Assembly: GCF_026309355.1 (NCBI RefSeq)
Contig: NZ_JAPJZK010000001.1
Coordinates: 5,600,501 to 5,664,500, forward strand
DNA: 64,000 bases
Source: Spartinivicinus marinus
Lineage (GTDB): Bacteria; Pseudomonadota; Gammaproteobacteria; Pseudomonadales; Zooshikellaceae
Direction: 5' to 3'
In this document: positions 26,992-35,469 of the stretch, one piece after another
How the letters are laid out: every line of letters begins with the position of its first letter
How positions within the stretch are numbered: position 1 is the first letter of the stretch
Notes under the pieces: model-generated
What the model was told of the DNA's origin: nothing
Databases searched by the model: none
The model's input: only the letters and a program-made list of their open reading frames with translations
Made by a program: the position numbers and the translations under genes

Positions 26992-27993
26992 TTACTTAAC
27001 TTCAAAGCCATAACAGTAAGGATCATCAGAGTCTACCCAAATGGTATTGTGGCCATAGACTTTTGCCCATCCTTGAACACTTGGTAAAATCGCAGGGTAA
27101 CTGCCTACTTCCGTGATGGCTTCTACTCGTCCTTCAAATAAGCTCCCAATAATACTTTCATGAATAAATTGATCCCCTACATTTAACTTGCCTTTTGCTG
27201 TCCATTGGGCCATACGAGCACTGGTACCTGTGCCACAAGGAGAGCGATCAATAGCCCGGTCACCGTAAAATACTGCATTGCGAGCAGTAGCGGTAGGTTG
27301 GGTTGGGTTGCCCGTCCATAATACATGACTTACACCTTTAACCGTATTGTCTAAGGGGTGGATGCAATCAACGACTTCATTTAGCTTTTGTCTAATCAGT
27401 GGGCTATAAAAAAGCAATTTATCGACAGTCATTGACGAAAGTCCTGCATAATTAGGCTGAGGATCAATAATGGCGTAATAATTACCTCCATACGCAATAT
27501 CGACGACTAATTCACCTAATTCAGGACAGTTGATGACTACTTCTGAATGCGCAAGGTAAGCAGGCACATTAAAAATTTTGACGGCGGTGATTTTATTATT
27601 TGTTTGCTGATATTCAACACGCACTTGGCCTGCAGGGACATCTAAAATTAATTGACCAGGAGTGTTGGGTTGAATCATGGCATGTTCCAATGCAGCCGTC
27701 ACAGTACCGATGGTTCCATGTCCACACATGGGCAAACAGCCACTGGTTTCAATGAATAAAATGGCTGCATCAGCTGATTCACTACAAGAAGGGTATACGA
27801 TAGTGCCTGACATCATCGAATGGCCGCGGGGCTCAAACATCAGTGCTTGACGAATCCAATCATGGTGCTGCAAAAAATCCTGGCGTTTTTCGCTCATAGT
27901 ATTGCCTTTTAATGCAGGAGCACCACTGGCAATTAATCGTACTGGGTTGCCACAGGTGTGGGCATCAATACAAAAGAAAGTTCCTTTTCGCAT
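26992..27993 (-). CDS. Proline racemase family protein, probable 4-hydroxyproline 2-epimerase
   Basis: A 333-residue cofactor-independent epimerase. Both catalytic cysteines are present: LPMCGHGTIGTV (Cys near 90) and DRSPCGTGTSARMAQ. FFCIDAHTCGNPVRLIASGA is the family opening. Such enzymes convert trans-4-hydroxy-L-proline to cis-4-hydroxy-D-proline. The divergent neighbour is an FAD amino-acid dehydrogenase that could oxidise the D-product, which supports the hydroxyproline assignment over proline racemase. The later pathway steps are not in the window. Confidence 0.87.
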   Translation of the reverse strand: MRKGTFFCIDAHTCGNPVRLIASGAPALKGNTMSEKRQDFLQHHDWIRQALMFEPRGHSMMSGTIVYPSCSESADAAILFIETSGCLPMCGHGTIGTVTAALEHAMIQPNTPGQLILDVPAGQVRVEYQQTNNKITAVKIFNVPAYLAHSEVVINCPELGELVVDIAYGGNYYAIIDPQPNYAGLSSMTVDKLLFYSPLIRQKLNEVVDCIHPLDNTVKGVSHVLWTGNPTQPTATARNAVFYGDRAIDRSPCGTGTSARMAQWTAKGKLNVGDQFIHESIIGSLFEGRVEAITEVGSYPAILPSVQGWAKVYGHNTIWVDSDDPYCYGFEVK

Positions 27994-28107
27994 AGCGTGT
28001 TATCGTTTGCTTTGGTAGTTGTACTGGTTTATTTAATAGACAGGTTGCGTATAGTGTATACGATATAAACCTGATATGACATGGATGGTAAGGTAAGGAT
28101 TAATAAA

Positions 28108-29397
28108 ATGGAACAGCAGACAACAATTGATGTGGCTGTGGTGGGTGCAGGTATTGTCGGGATTTGCTGTGCCTGCTATTTAAAGCAGGCTGGATTAAAT
28201 GTTTTATTGTTAGATCGCCAACCACCGGCTGAAGGTGCGTCAAAAGGTAATGCTGGGCACTTTGCCACAGAGCAGGTATTACCGCTGGCCTCTCCCCATA
28301 TTTTGACCAAAATTCCTGCCATGTTATTGAATCCATTAGGGCCTGTGGCTATTCAGTGGCAATATTTACCACAGATTTTACCTTGGTTAATGCGGTTTAT
28401 TTGGCAAAGTCGAATGCATACTTTTAAGCAAAATATGTTGGCATTACAGGCTTTAAATGAAGAGGCATTAACGGCTTATCGTCCCTTACTAAAAGCGGCC
28501 AAGATCGAGCACTTAGTAAACATTCATGGTTCAATGGTGGTGTTTGAGTCGCAAGCTGCTTTTGCCGCCAATCAAGCACAATATCAATTGATGGCTGCTC
28601 ATGGCGTTATAGTTAATTATTTAACAGCTGAGGAAGTAAGGGCGCTAGAACCCTTGCTGAGCAAACAGGTGACAGCAGGTGTCTTATTTCCAAATACTGG
28701 GCATACCATTAATCCTTATCGGCTTGCCATAGACTTGTATGATTATTATCGGAAAATAGGGGGGCATTTCCAGTGTGCTAATGTGACTGCATTATATAAA
28801 ACAGCAGATGGCTGTGTTATTCATGTACAACCTCGTGATTACCTGCATAGTCAAAAGGAAAACAGTCAGTATCAAGTACGAAGGTTGGTATTAACGACAG
28901 GGGCATGGTCTAAACAGTGGGTACAACAACTGACGGGGATTAAAGTGCCATTAGATACTGAGCGTGGTTATCACTTGATGGTGCCAGGTGCTAACCAAAT
29001 GTTAAAGATGGCAGTTTCTTCCGGTGAGCGAAAATTTATTATGACGCCAATGGAAGCAGGCTTACGCTTAGCAGGTACTGTAGAATTTGCCGGACTTCAG
29101 CGGCCAGCCAATATGAAGCGAGCGGATATGTTATTGCAGCATGCAAAAGCATTGATCCCTGAGTTACCGAACCAGCCTGGAGAACGTTGGATGGGGTTTA
29201 GGCCTTCATTACCCGACTCATTACCGGTTATTGACCAGATTGGCCCCATTTATTTTGCATTTGGTCATCAACATCTAGGGTTGACCCAGGCAGCAATAAC
29301 AGGGCAATTAATTAAGGAGATGATTCAAGGGGTTAAGCCCAGTATCAATTTAACCCCTTATCGAATAACGCGGTTTGGTGGTTCCTGTCGCGACTAA
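28108..29397 (+). CDS. FAD-dependent D-amino acid dehydrogenase (DadA-like)
   Basis: A 429-residue DAO-family flavoprotein. The FAD-binding motif VAVVGAGIVGICCACYLKQA opens it; LLDRQPPAEGASKGNAGHFA is the second FAD contact; LTTGAWSKQWVQQLTG and GERWMGFRPSLPDSLPVI are family landmarks. It probably oxidises cis-4-hydroxy-D-proline (or another D-amino acid), passing electrons to the respiratory chain. ATG 28108 has AAGGA upstream and starts directly before the FAD motif, so I prefer it to ATG 28081. It is divergent from the epimerase with about 115 bases between them. Confidence 0.85.
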   Translation: MEQQTTIDVAVVGAGIVGICCACYLKQAGLNVLLLDRQPPAEGASKGNAGHFATEQVLPLASPHILTKIPAMLLNPLGPVAIQWQYLPQILPWLMRFIWQSRMHTFKQNMLALQALNEEALTAYRPLLKAAKIEHLVNIHGSMVVFESQAAFAANQAQYQLMAAHGVIVNYLTAEEVRALEPLLSKQVTAGVLFPNTGHTINPYRLAIDLYDYYRKIGGHFQCANVTALYKTADGCVIHVQPRDYLHSQKENSQYQVRRLVLTTGAWSKQWVQQLTGIKVPLDTERGYHLMVPGANQMLKMAVSSGERKFIMTPMEAGLRLAGTVEFAGLQRPANMKRADMLLQHAKALIPELPNQPGERWMGFRPSLPDSLPVIDQIGPIYFAFGHQHLGLTQAAITGQLIKEMIQGVKPSINLTPYRITRFGGSCRD

Positions 29398-29735
29398 CCC
29401 AGCTGTTCGACCATAACGGAGTTTGTGTAAACCAGGGCATGGTCTTCAGCTCGGTGTCCAACCAAATGGAAAAATCCACGTTGATCTTCAGCTCGTAGAT
29501 ACACACGCAGTGAACAATCAGATAACGCTTCGCAGTTTTCGGGCATTTCCATTTCCATACTGGTCATATCCGCTGGGATCATGGTTTCTTTTTCATCACT
29601 ATTTGCTAGCTTTTCTTCAGCATCTTCCATTTTTAGGTGATCTTGCTCGCTGATACGAAAGGTCATTTTTCCTAAGGGCGTGGAGTGATCAGCACCTTCT
29701 GGCTTACACCAGGCATCTAAGGTCATCGTATTCAT
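29394..29735 (-). CDS. Hypothetical acidic protein
   Basis: A 113-residue protein that I cannot assign to a family. It starts MNTMTLDAWCKPEGADHSTP, has an acidic middle rich in Met and Glu (SMEMEMPENCEALSD) and ends LRVYLRAEDQRGFFHLVGHR, then a short tail. No signal peptide or membrane segment is visible. GAGGG lies 8 bases before ATG 29735, better than the TTG two codons upstream. Its stop overlaps the stop of the convergent dehydrogenase by 4 bases. Confidence 0.7.
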   Translation of the reverse strand: MNTMTLDAWCKPEGADHSTPLGKMTFRISEQDHLKMEDAEEKLANSDEKETMIPADMTSMEMEMPENCEALSDCSLRVYLRAEDQRGFFHLVGHRAEDHALVYTNSVMVEQLG

Positions 29736-30180
29736 TATCAACCCTCATAGGATTAGGCTCATAGTTTAGTAATAGAGCCCTATGAGAATGCTAGCCAGTG
29801 CCAAAATGATCTAAAAAGCTGCTATTAAAATGCTTTAGGAATAAACATTGGTGATAAGGAAAAGTTAATCAGGTATTTTAAATTATTTAATTAGCCTGCT
29901 TTTTAATAATGATGTTAATACGATAAATTGAATGGCTGCTTGACTGCACATATGTCCAGATATTTTTTTGATATTATCATTTGCATCGGCAATCCTGCTA
30001 TCGTAATAAATATGAGCAGAAGGAGTTGGCAGGCTCTTTAGCTGGAGACGATTACTCGGTACCATTAAAAACTGTACAAAGCTCCCTATTTTTATAAGCA
30101 ACGATCATTTAAGGCGTTATCAATTTAAAAGCCTATTAGATTTAGTTAACCTGATCAAATTTACTTTGGTGCGCTGGAAA
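29736..30180. other. Intergenic region before the DUF1127-like gene
   Basis: About 445 AT-rich bases. The frame of the DUF1127-like gene stays open upstream to about 30016 and reads sensibly just before its ATG (LLDLVNLIKFTLVRW), but it has no ATG there. A 72-codon frame on the opposite strand has no features of a gene. Promoters for both flanking genes should lie here. Confidence 0.35.
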
Positions 30181-30297
30181 ATGAATAGCCAACAACGACG
30201 GCAGTTGGCGAAGTTGCCACATTATCTGCTGAAAGATATTGGTGTTACTGAGCTTGAGCAGCAGAGAGAAGTGAGCAAGCCATTTTGGCAGCATTAA
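30181..30297 (+). CDS. DUF1127-like small protein
   Basis: A 38-residue product, MNSQQRRQLAKLPHYLLKDI followed by GVTELEQQREVSKPFWQH, matches the DUF1127 core (RRQLxxLxxHLLxDIGLxxxxxxxExxKPFW). Small DUF1127 proteins are common in proteobacteria and some affect metabolism and RNA turnover. Most have an extra N-terminal helix. Here that helix is readable in frame upstream (about 30133-30180) but lacks an ATG; GTG 30169 or a non-standard start could include part of it. GGA lies just before ATG 30181. Confidence 0.7.
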   Translation: MNSQQRRQLAKLPHYLLKDIGVTELEQQREVSKPFWQH

Positions 30298-30439
30298 ACA
30301 TACTCTTCGCGAATGAATTTTATACCCTACACCTAAACATGATAGGTATAAATTTGTCGTTTATCGTCAAGTAATCATCGACTTTATGTAATCAAAGGTT
30401 TGGATCATCATCTTAATATCCAGGGAGGAGGGTATTAGG

Positions 30440-30541
30440 ATGAACCAAAGCACTGATTTTTCTGATATACCGGGGTTTGCTCGTTACCCGGTCAATGCAC
30501 TACCGTATTTTAGAGCGAGCAATAATGTAAAATATCTGTGA
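30440..30541 (+). CDS. Possible 33-residue small protein
   Basis: The frame begins ATG 30440 and encodes MNQSTDFSDIPGFARYPVNA plus LPYFRASNNVKYL, ending TGA 30541. GGAGGAGGG lies about 7-8 bases upstream, an unusually strong ribosome binding site, and it is the main reason for calling this gene. No family is recognised. It may be a leader peptide or the remains of a longer gene. Confidence 0.4.
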   Translation: MNQSTDFSDIPGFARYPVNALPYFRASNNVKYL

Positions 30542-30640
30542 GTGGTTGTTGACTCCCTAGTGATTAGTACGATGCCGTATGGTTCACGAGCAGTAGGCTA
30601 TTATTTAACTAAGTTTTAAGCCATTCCTTTGGTATGGAAG

Positions 30641-31348
30641 ATGTATGGCCAGCGCTTCAGTTATTGTTTAGTAAGCTTTTTATTTCTAACCAGCATGTCC
30701 TGGTGTACTTCTGCTCAATTGACTATTGCAACTTTAGCAGATAAGGATTTAACCCATGTAAGAGTAATGGAGAAAATCTTAACAGATGCGTATGGGTTGC
30801 TGAATATTCCAATTGAATTGAAAATTATGCCTAATAAACGCTCTTTGCTTGCTTCTAACAGCGGAAGAGTGGATGGAGAAGCAGGTCGAATTGCAGGAAT
30901 GGAAAAAGAATATCCTAACTTAATAATGGTGCCTGAGTTTCTCTATAGCCTCAATGTACTCGTTTACAGTAAGCACCATAATTTTAAAGTTGATGGTTGG
31001 GAGAGCTTACGTCCTTACCGGATTGGTGTTTTACGAGGTGCTAAGTATGCTGAGATTGGATCTAAAGGCATGGATACATTGATAGTGTCTTATGGCACTC
31101 AACTTTTTCAAGCATTAGATGCTGGTAGAATTGATGTTGCTGTTTTGCATGAGAGTGGCAATTTGTCATTGTCAGGTGTAAAGGGGGTTAACGTATTACA
31201 ACCCCCGTTACAAAAAATTATTATTTACCACTATCTTCACAAAAAACATCAAAGCTTGGTGCCTAAGGTTAATTGTGCTATTAGAAAAGTAAAAAATAAA
31301 AAACTACTCCCATATTGCACTCAATTGCTAGGTGTTGGGGAACAATAA
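30641..31348 (+). CDS. Periplasmic solute-binding protein, SBP_bac_3-like
   Basis: A 235-residue secreted protein: signal MYGQRFSYCLVSFLFLTSMS with cleavage near SAQ, then LTIATLADKDLTHVRVMEKI, ELKIMPNKRSLLASNSGRVD and YRIGVLRGAKYAEIGSKGMD. This is a divergent member of the same family as the other stand-alone binding proteins here, with KIMPNKRSL in the place of the PWxRA motif. I use ATG 30641 rather than TTG 30629. It converges on the OppA-like gene with a one-base gap. Ligand unknown. Confidence 0.72.
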   Translation: MYGQRFSYCLVSFLFLTSMSWCTSAQLTIATLADKDLTHVRVMEKILTDAYGLLNIPIELKIMPNKRSLLASNSGRVDGEAGRIAGMEKEYPNLIMVPEFLYSLNVLVYSKHHNFKVDGWESLRPYRIGVLRGAKYAEIGSKGMDTLIVSYGTQLFQALDAGRIDVAVLHESGNLSLSGVKGVNVLQPPLQKIIIYHYLHKKHQSLVPKVNCAIRKVKNKKLLPYCTQLLGVGEQ

Positions 31349-31349
31349 A

Positions 31350-32981
31350 CTATTGAGCAACTATATATAGATTTTTAGTATACATATTGTTTAATGGGTT
31401 TGTATTTAAATAGCCTTTTACATAGGGCTTTAATAAATTACGACTCACATAATAATAAAACGGGATAATAGGGAAATCCGTGATCAGTAGTCTTTCGGCT
31501 TGTTGATAATAAGGGGAAGGGTCTTTGGCTGTAGCGGCTTTTGTTAGCAACTCGTCGTATTTAGGGTTGTTGTACTTACCATCATTGGCCCCACTGGTAG
31601 AAGCCATCACACTGAGCATAGTAGAGGGCTCATTGTAATCACCATTCCAGCCATAGCGAGCCAGCTCAAATTGGCCTTGCCGTTTAGTGCTTAAAAATGT
31701 TTTCCATTCTTGGTTTATTAAATTGACTTTAATATGTTTGAGGTTTTGTTTCCACATAGCGGATGCGGCAAGTGCAATGCGCTTATGTGACTCGTTAGTG
31801 TTATAAAGCAATTCAAAGGTAAGAGGATTGTTTTTATGGTAGCCTGCTTCAGCTAATAGTTTACGGGCTTCAGCATTACGCTGTTGTTGAGTCATGTTAG
31901 CAAAAGGGTTATCCACTGCCACATAACCATCAATATAAGGTGGGGTTAAACTATAAGCTGGTATTTCACCCATGCCCAGCACTTTGTTAGCGAGGATATC
32001 CCGGTCCATGGCTAAGTATAAGGCTTTTCTTACTCTGACATCGTTAAAAGGTTTTTTTTGAGTATTAAAAGAATAAAAGTAGGTAGATGCAATACCATGG
32101 GATTTTACTTCAGCAGTGATGGTTTTTTTAAGGTTGTTATAGTGGTCTTCTGGGATTTCCCGGGTCCAATGTAATTCTCCTGCTTTATAGCGGTTTAGTT
32201 CGGTATTTGCCGATTCAATAGGCAGAAAGGTTACCTGTTCGATAACCGTGTTACTATTGTCCCAATAATAAGGGTTGCGTTTAGCTTCCATTCGTTCATT
32301 AACCACCCATTTAGTCAGCTTATAAGGCCCATTGGTAACAATATGTTCGGGCTGAGTCCATTTCTCGCCATGTTTTTTGACTGTGGCTGGGTGTACTGGG
32401 AATGTCGTGTAATGCGCTAATGTCTTGATAAAATAAGACAGTGGGTGTTTTAAAGTAATTTCAAGGGTTTTCTGATCAATAGCACGAACACCTAATGTCG
32501 TAGGTTTTTGTTTGCCTTTGATAATGGCATCAGCATGTTTAATACCGATTAAATCCATATACCAGCCATAGCTAGAGCCTAGTTGGGGATCAACGGCTCG
32601 TCTAAACGTAAAGACAAAATCATCTGCGGTTACTGGCTCACCATTTGACCAGCGCGCGTTATCACGTAGTGTAAAGGTATAAATGGTTTTGTCTTGGCTG
32701 ATTGTCCATGATATTGCCTGTCCTGGTACTATTTTACCAGTATCATCTTCTGTCACTAACCCTTCAAACAGGTCTCTAACCACAAATCCGCCGGGACTAC
32801 CCTCAACCAGTTGTGGATCAAGGGAACTGGGCTCAGCACCAATGCCTCGAATAAACACCTGCTGTTTTGCTAGCTGAGTACCTGGCGGTACATTGGCTGC
32901 GTAAAGATAATGAGTGGATGATAGGCTAAAGCCAGCTAACAATAGCCAGCAGATAGTGAATAGTCTACTTAAGTTGTTCAT
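31350..32981 (-). CDS. Peptide ABC transporter substrate-binding protein (OppA/MppA-like)
   Basis: A 543-residue SBP_bac_5 protein. Signal peptide MNNLSRLFTICWLLLAGFSL, then FIRGIGAEPSSLDPQLVEGS, which is the typical OppA start, ARWSNGEPVTADDFVFTFRR, VTNGPYKLTKWVVNERMEAK and FNDVRVRKALYLAMDRDIL. OppA and MppA bind oligopeptides or murein tripeptide in the periplasm. AGGAG stands directly before ATG 32981, so I reject the longer frame to 33023. No opp permease genes are nearby; it may share a permease encoded elsewhere, as MppA does. Confidence 0.9.
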   Translation of the reverse strand: MNNLSRLFTICWLLLAGFSLSSTHYLYAANVPPGTQLAKQQVFIRGIGAEPSSLDPQLVEGSPGGFVVRDLFEGLVTEDDTGKIVPGQAISWTISQDKTIYTFTLRDNARWSNGEPVTADDFVFTFRRAVDPQLGSSYGWYMDLIGIKHADAIIKGKQKPTTLGVRAIDQKTLEITLKHPLSYFIKTLAHYTTFPVHPATVKKHGEKWTQPEHIVTNGPYKLTKWVVNERMEAKRNPYYWDNSNTVIEQVTFLPIESANTELNRYKAGELHWTREIPEDHYNNLKKTITAEVKSHGIASTYFYSFNTQKKPFNDVRVRKALYLAMDRDILANKVLGMGEIPAYSLTPPYIDGYVAVDNPFANMTQQQRNAEARKLLAEAGYHKNNPLTFELLYNTNESHKRIALAASAMWKQNLKHIKVNLINQEWKTFLSTKRQGQFELARYGWNGDYNEPSTMLSVMASTSGANDGKYNNPKYDELLTKAATAKDPSPYYQQAERLLITDFPIIPFYYYVSRNLLKPYVKGYLNTNPLNNMYTKNLYIVAQ

Positions 32982-33123
32982 GCTCACTCCTTTGGCATTA
33001 TTATTATAGTATTTTTTACTCACTTAAAAGGTAATGCAAAGGCATTAGTTTGGCTATGGTAGAATGTAAAAAAATATACAATGACTAGAGATGTTCAACA
33101 GAAGGCCTTAGCAAAGTCAAATT

Positions 33124-33816
33124 ATGAACGAAGTAAAATTAGACACTCAGCAAGCAACAGCAAAATCAAAGCAGGCCACCCGGCTGATTACCTTTGCAGT
33201 TATATTAGCCATTATTGTTGGTTGGCACTCCAGTTGGTTGTATCCGCTGAAAATGCTGACTGTATTTTTCCATGAGTTATCCCATGCTCTGATGACAGTT
33301 GCTACGGGAGGAAAAGTAGTGAGCTTTGAATTAGACCCCCGTCAGGGGGGGGCGGTGATGTCAGCTGGAGGCAGTCGATTTTGGACTTTAACGGCAGGGT
33401 ACTTAGGCTCATTACTGTGGGGGGTAGTGCTGTTTTGGTTTGCTGACCGTACTCGCTTAGATCGATATGCCACGGGTGCGTTGGCGTTGTTGATGTTAGT
33501 GGTTATTTTGTTGTTTTCGCCCAACCAGTTTGCACTTATTTTTTGTTTAGTTGTGGGGGCAGTTTTAGCCTTATTGGCCATTAAAGGCAGTCACTGGTTA
33601 AATGATTTAGTGTTAAGACTAATCGGCATCAGTTGTATGATGTATGTGCCATTAGACATCATTAGTGACACAATTGTGCGAAGTCACTTGCGCTCAGATG
33701 CTGCTATGTTAGCCGAAGAATTTGGAGGGGCCACCATCTTTTGGGGAATAATCTGGTTGGCCATTTCGGTGGTAGTGGGTGTTTGGATGCTGATTAAGGT
33801 ATGGAAAAGTAAATAA
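33124..33816 (+). CDS. M50-like membrane metalloprotease (peptidase M50B-like)
   Basis: A 230-residue membrane protein. The zinc motif HELSH lies in LTVFFHELSHALMTVATGGK at about residue 58. Around it are about six membrane segments (near 22-40, 80-100, 108-140, 145-160, 165-180 and 205-225). This is the M50B-like family, mostly uncharacterised relatives of site-2 proteases. No PDZ domain is present, and the second metal-site Asp is best sought near MYVPLDIISD. It converges on the three-repeat protein gene with a terminator between. Confidence 0.8.
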   Translation: MNEVKLDTQQATAKSKQATRLITFAVILAIIVGWHSSWLYPLKMLTVFFHELSHALMTVATGGKVVSFELDPRQGGAVMSAGGSRFWTLTAGYLGSLLWGVVLFWFADRTRLDRYATGALALLMLVVILLFSPNQFALIFCLVVGAVLALLAIKGSHWLNDLVLRLIGISCMMYVPLDIISDTIVRSHLRSDAAMLAEEFGGATIFWGIIWLAISVVVGVWMLIKVWKSK

Positions 33817-33854
33817 AATACCCCACTAGTGAAGTATAACATGAGCGGGGTATT
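33817..33854. terminator. Bidirectional terminator hairpin
   Basis: AATACCCC pairs with GGGGTATT across a 22-base loop between two convergent genes. The T-rich stretch TATTGTTAGTATTTATT follows on the plus strand and TATTTTATTT on the minus strand, so both directions look served. Confidence 0.65.
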
Positions 33855-33862
33855 GTTAGTAT

Positions 33863-34597
33863 TTATTCAGCTACACAGAGAGAATGGCCTAATGCACGGC
33901 TGTCGTTAGCTCGTATCTGGCAGCCGTAACCTAATCCATCCATAGAGCCGCCACCGGCTAATCGTGCTACGTCCCAAAACTCCAAAGATAGACAAGCTTT
34001 AATCAAGTCTTGCTTGGCTTCTGCTGGTGTGGCTAAACGGGTACCAGAAGGGCAGCCAACATCGCCAGATACTTTCATATGGCTATAGGTAGCGCAAAGC
34101 GTATGGCCAAGTAATTGTTCTTCTCTGGGTTTTAAGTTGCAGCCGTAACCAGGCCCATCCATCGCCCCCCCATCTAATAACCGGGCAATATACCAGTCGC
34201 CTAACGCATCGCAGGCTGCTTCTGAATGAGCATTAGCAACCAAGGAGCTGACCATGGTTTCACCTGCTTCACAATAATAGTCTCGCGCACGAGCAGTAAA
34301 CTGGGTGGGTTGTTTGCATAAGCTGTGGCCAAGTTTACGTGAGTCATTTGCGCGCATTTTACAACCATAACCTGGTCCATCCAGAGAGGCGCCATTCGCA
34401 AGCCGGACAATATCCCAGCTATCTAACATACTACAAATGTCGGTATAGTTAGCTTTAACTTCATTTGGATTAACCAGGGAGTAACCCGAAGGACAGGGAC
34501 TGTCACCTTCAGCTTTTTGAAAATCTGTAGCGGACGCACTTGAAATGCTTAAAATGACAGCGAAAGAACCACTTATTACTAATGATCTGAACTGCAT
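33863..34597 (-). CDS. Secreted protein of three tandem cysteine repeats (DGxGYGC repeat)
   Basis: A 244-residue secreted protein. After a signal peptide (MQFRSLVISGSFAVILSISS, cut near ASA) come three copies of a ~70-residue unit, starting near residues 32, 105 and 177. Each has PCPSG or an equivalent with Cys, a central Cys before a W-x-[IV]-[AV]-R-L segment, DGPGYGC (DGLGYGC in copy 3), and LGHSLC or LGHTLC, giving four cysteines per unit. Paired disulfides in the periplasm are likely. I do not know this repeat as a named domain. AAGGAG precedes the ATG. It stands alone with a terminator behind it. Confidence 0.8.
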   Translation of the reverse strand: MQFRSLVISGSFAVILSISSASATDFQKAEGDSPCPSGYSLVNPNEVKANYTDICSMLDSWDIVRLANGASLDGPGYGCKMRANDSRKLGHSLCKQPTQFTARARDYYCEAGETMVSSLVANAHSEAACDALGDWYIARLLDGGAMDGPGYGCNLKPREEQLLGHTLCATYSHMKVSGDVGCPSGTRLATPAEAKQDLIKACLSLEFWDVARLAGGGSMDGLGYGCQIRANDSRALGHSLCVAE

Positions 34598-34839
34598 TGA
34601 AATCTCCTTATTTCTATTTTAGTTATTATGGGCACCCTTATTGTCAACCCTTCTGCTAGCACTTTGTATTTATGAAGGGTATCAACCAGTGTAGACACTA
34701 TCTGCGGGGTAATGAAAATTGACTGGTAATATAGTAGTTATTAATTATGGGTTAGAAAGTAATTCATATGAGGTGATGAACGGCTATAGTTTGACTGACT
34801 GTATTTGCTGTTTTTGTGCTAAGTGACGGAAGGGTAGCA

Positions 34840-35226
34840 ATGAAGTGGTTAATAATTTGGTTAATTCGTGGATATCAACGTTGGGTTTCTCCATATAAAG
34901 GATTCTGTTGTGCCTATGCAACCTATCATCACAAAAGTCGCAGTTGTTCGGCAGAGGCTATTTATTTGTTAGAGCAATATGGTGTGGTAGTAGGGTGCAG
35001 AAAGCTGTCACAACGTTTTGAAGACTGTCGTTATGCGTATGAACAGCTAATAATAAAAGGGCTAACAACAGAGTGTGCAGAACCCAATAACCGGCGTCGA
35101 CGTAGAAGGCGTAAAGATAAAGAAGATAATAAAGGGTGTGATAGCTGCGATTTATTCGATTTTTTTGACTGTAAACCAGAGCTACCCTGTGACAGTTTGC
35201 CCTGTGATATAGGGCCTTGTCATTAA
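34840..35226 (+). CDS. YidD-like protein with cysteine-rich tail
   Basis: A 128-residue protein. Residues 1-70 follow the YidD pattern (IRGYQRWVSPYKGFCCAYAT, YHHKSRSCSAEAIYLLEQYG). YidD is a small membrane-surface protein that aids insertion by YidC; it is normally encoded in the rnpA-yidC cluster, which is not here. The tail is unusual: a run of arginines and lysines (RRRRRRRKDKED) and then CDSCDLFDFFDCKPELPCDS, ending LPCDIGPCH, with seven cysteines in about 30 residues. GGAAGGG precedes ATG 34840. This is probably a second, specialised YidD-domain protein. Confidence 0.75.
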   Translation: MKWLIIWLIRGYQRWVSPYKGFCCAYATYHHKSRSCSAEAIYLLEQYGVVVGCRKLSQRFEDCRYAYEQLIIKGLTTECAEPNNRRRRRRRKDKEDNKGCDSCDLFDFFDCKPELPCDSLPCDIGPCH

Positions 35227-35469
35227 CCAAGAACCTTTTAGCTACTTGATCGCCATGACTGGTATTACACTATAGGTGGCTATTATAGTTCGGCATATGC
35301 TTATTTCAGTAAAGCGTTTCAAAAGGTACATTGCCGCCCATATTTCAAAGATTGATCTGATTTTATAATTCTCAGAGTTTGCTGACATTTTATTTGTAGC
35401 TGGGGGTGATGATTGTGCTCCTAGTACGTTACTAATGTCCAAAAGCTCGTCATAGATGTGCGGGATGGT

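Noticed and set aside
29883-30101. 72-codon minus-strand frame in the intergenic stretch
   Set aside because: No ribosome binding site, no recognisable motif, and it overlaps the better supported upstream part of the DUF1127 frame on the other strand.
34629-34646. GGGCACCCTTATTGTCAA as another repeat family 1 end
   Set aside because: Only the first seven bases match well; too short to separate from chance.
35242-35442. 66-codon minus-strand frame between the YidD-like and ABC_sub_bind genes
   Set aside because: No family features or signal for translation; probably chance in AT-rich DNA.
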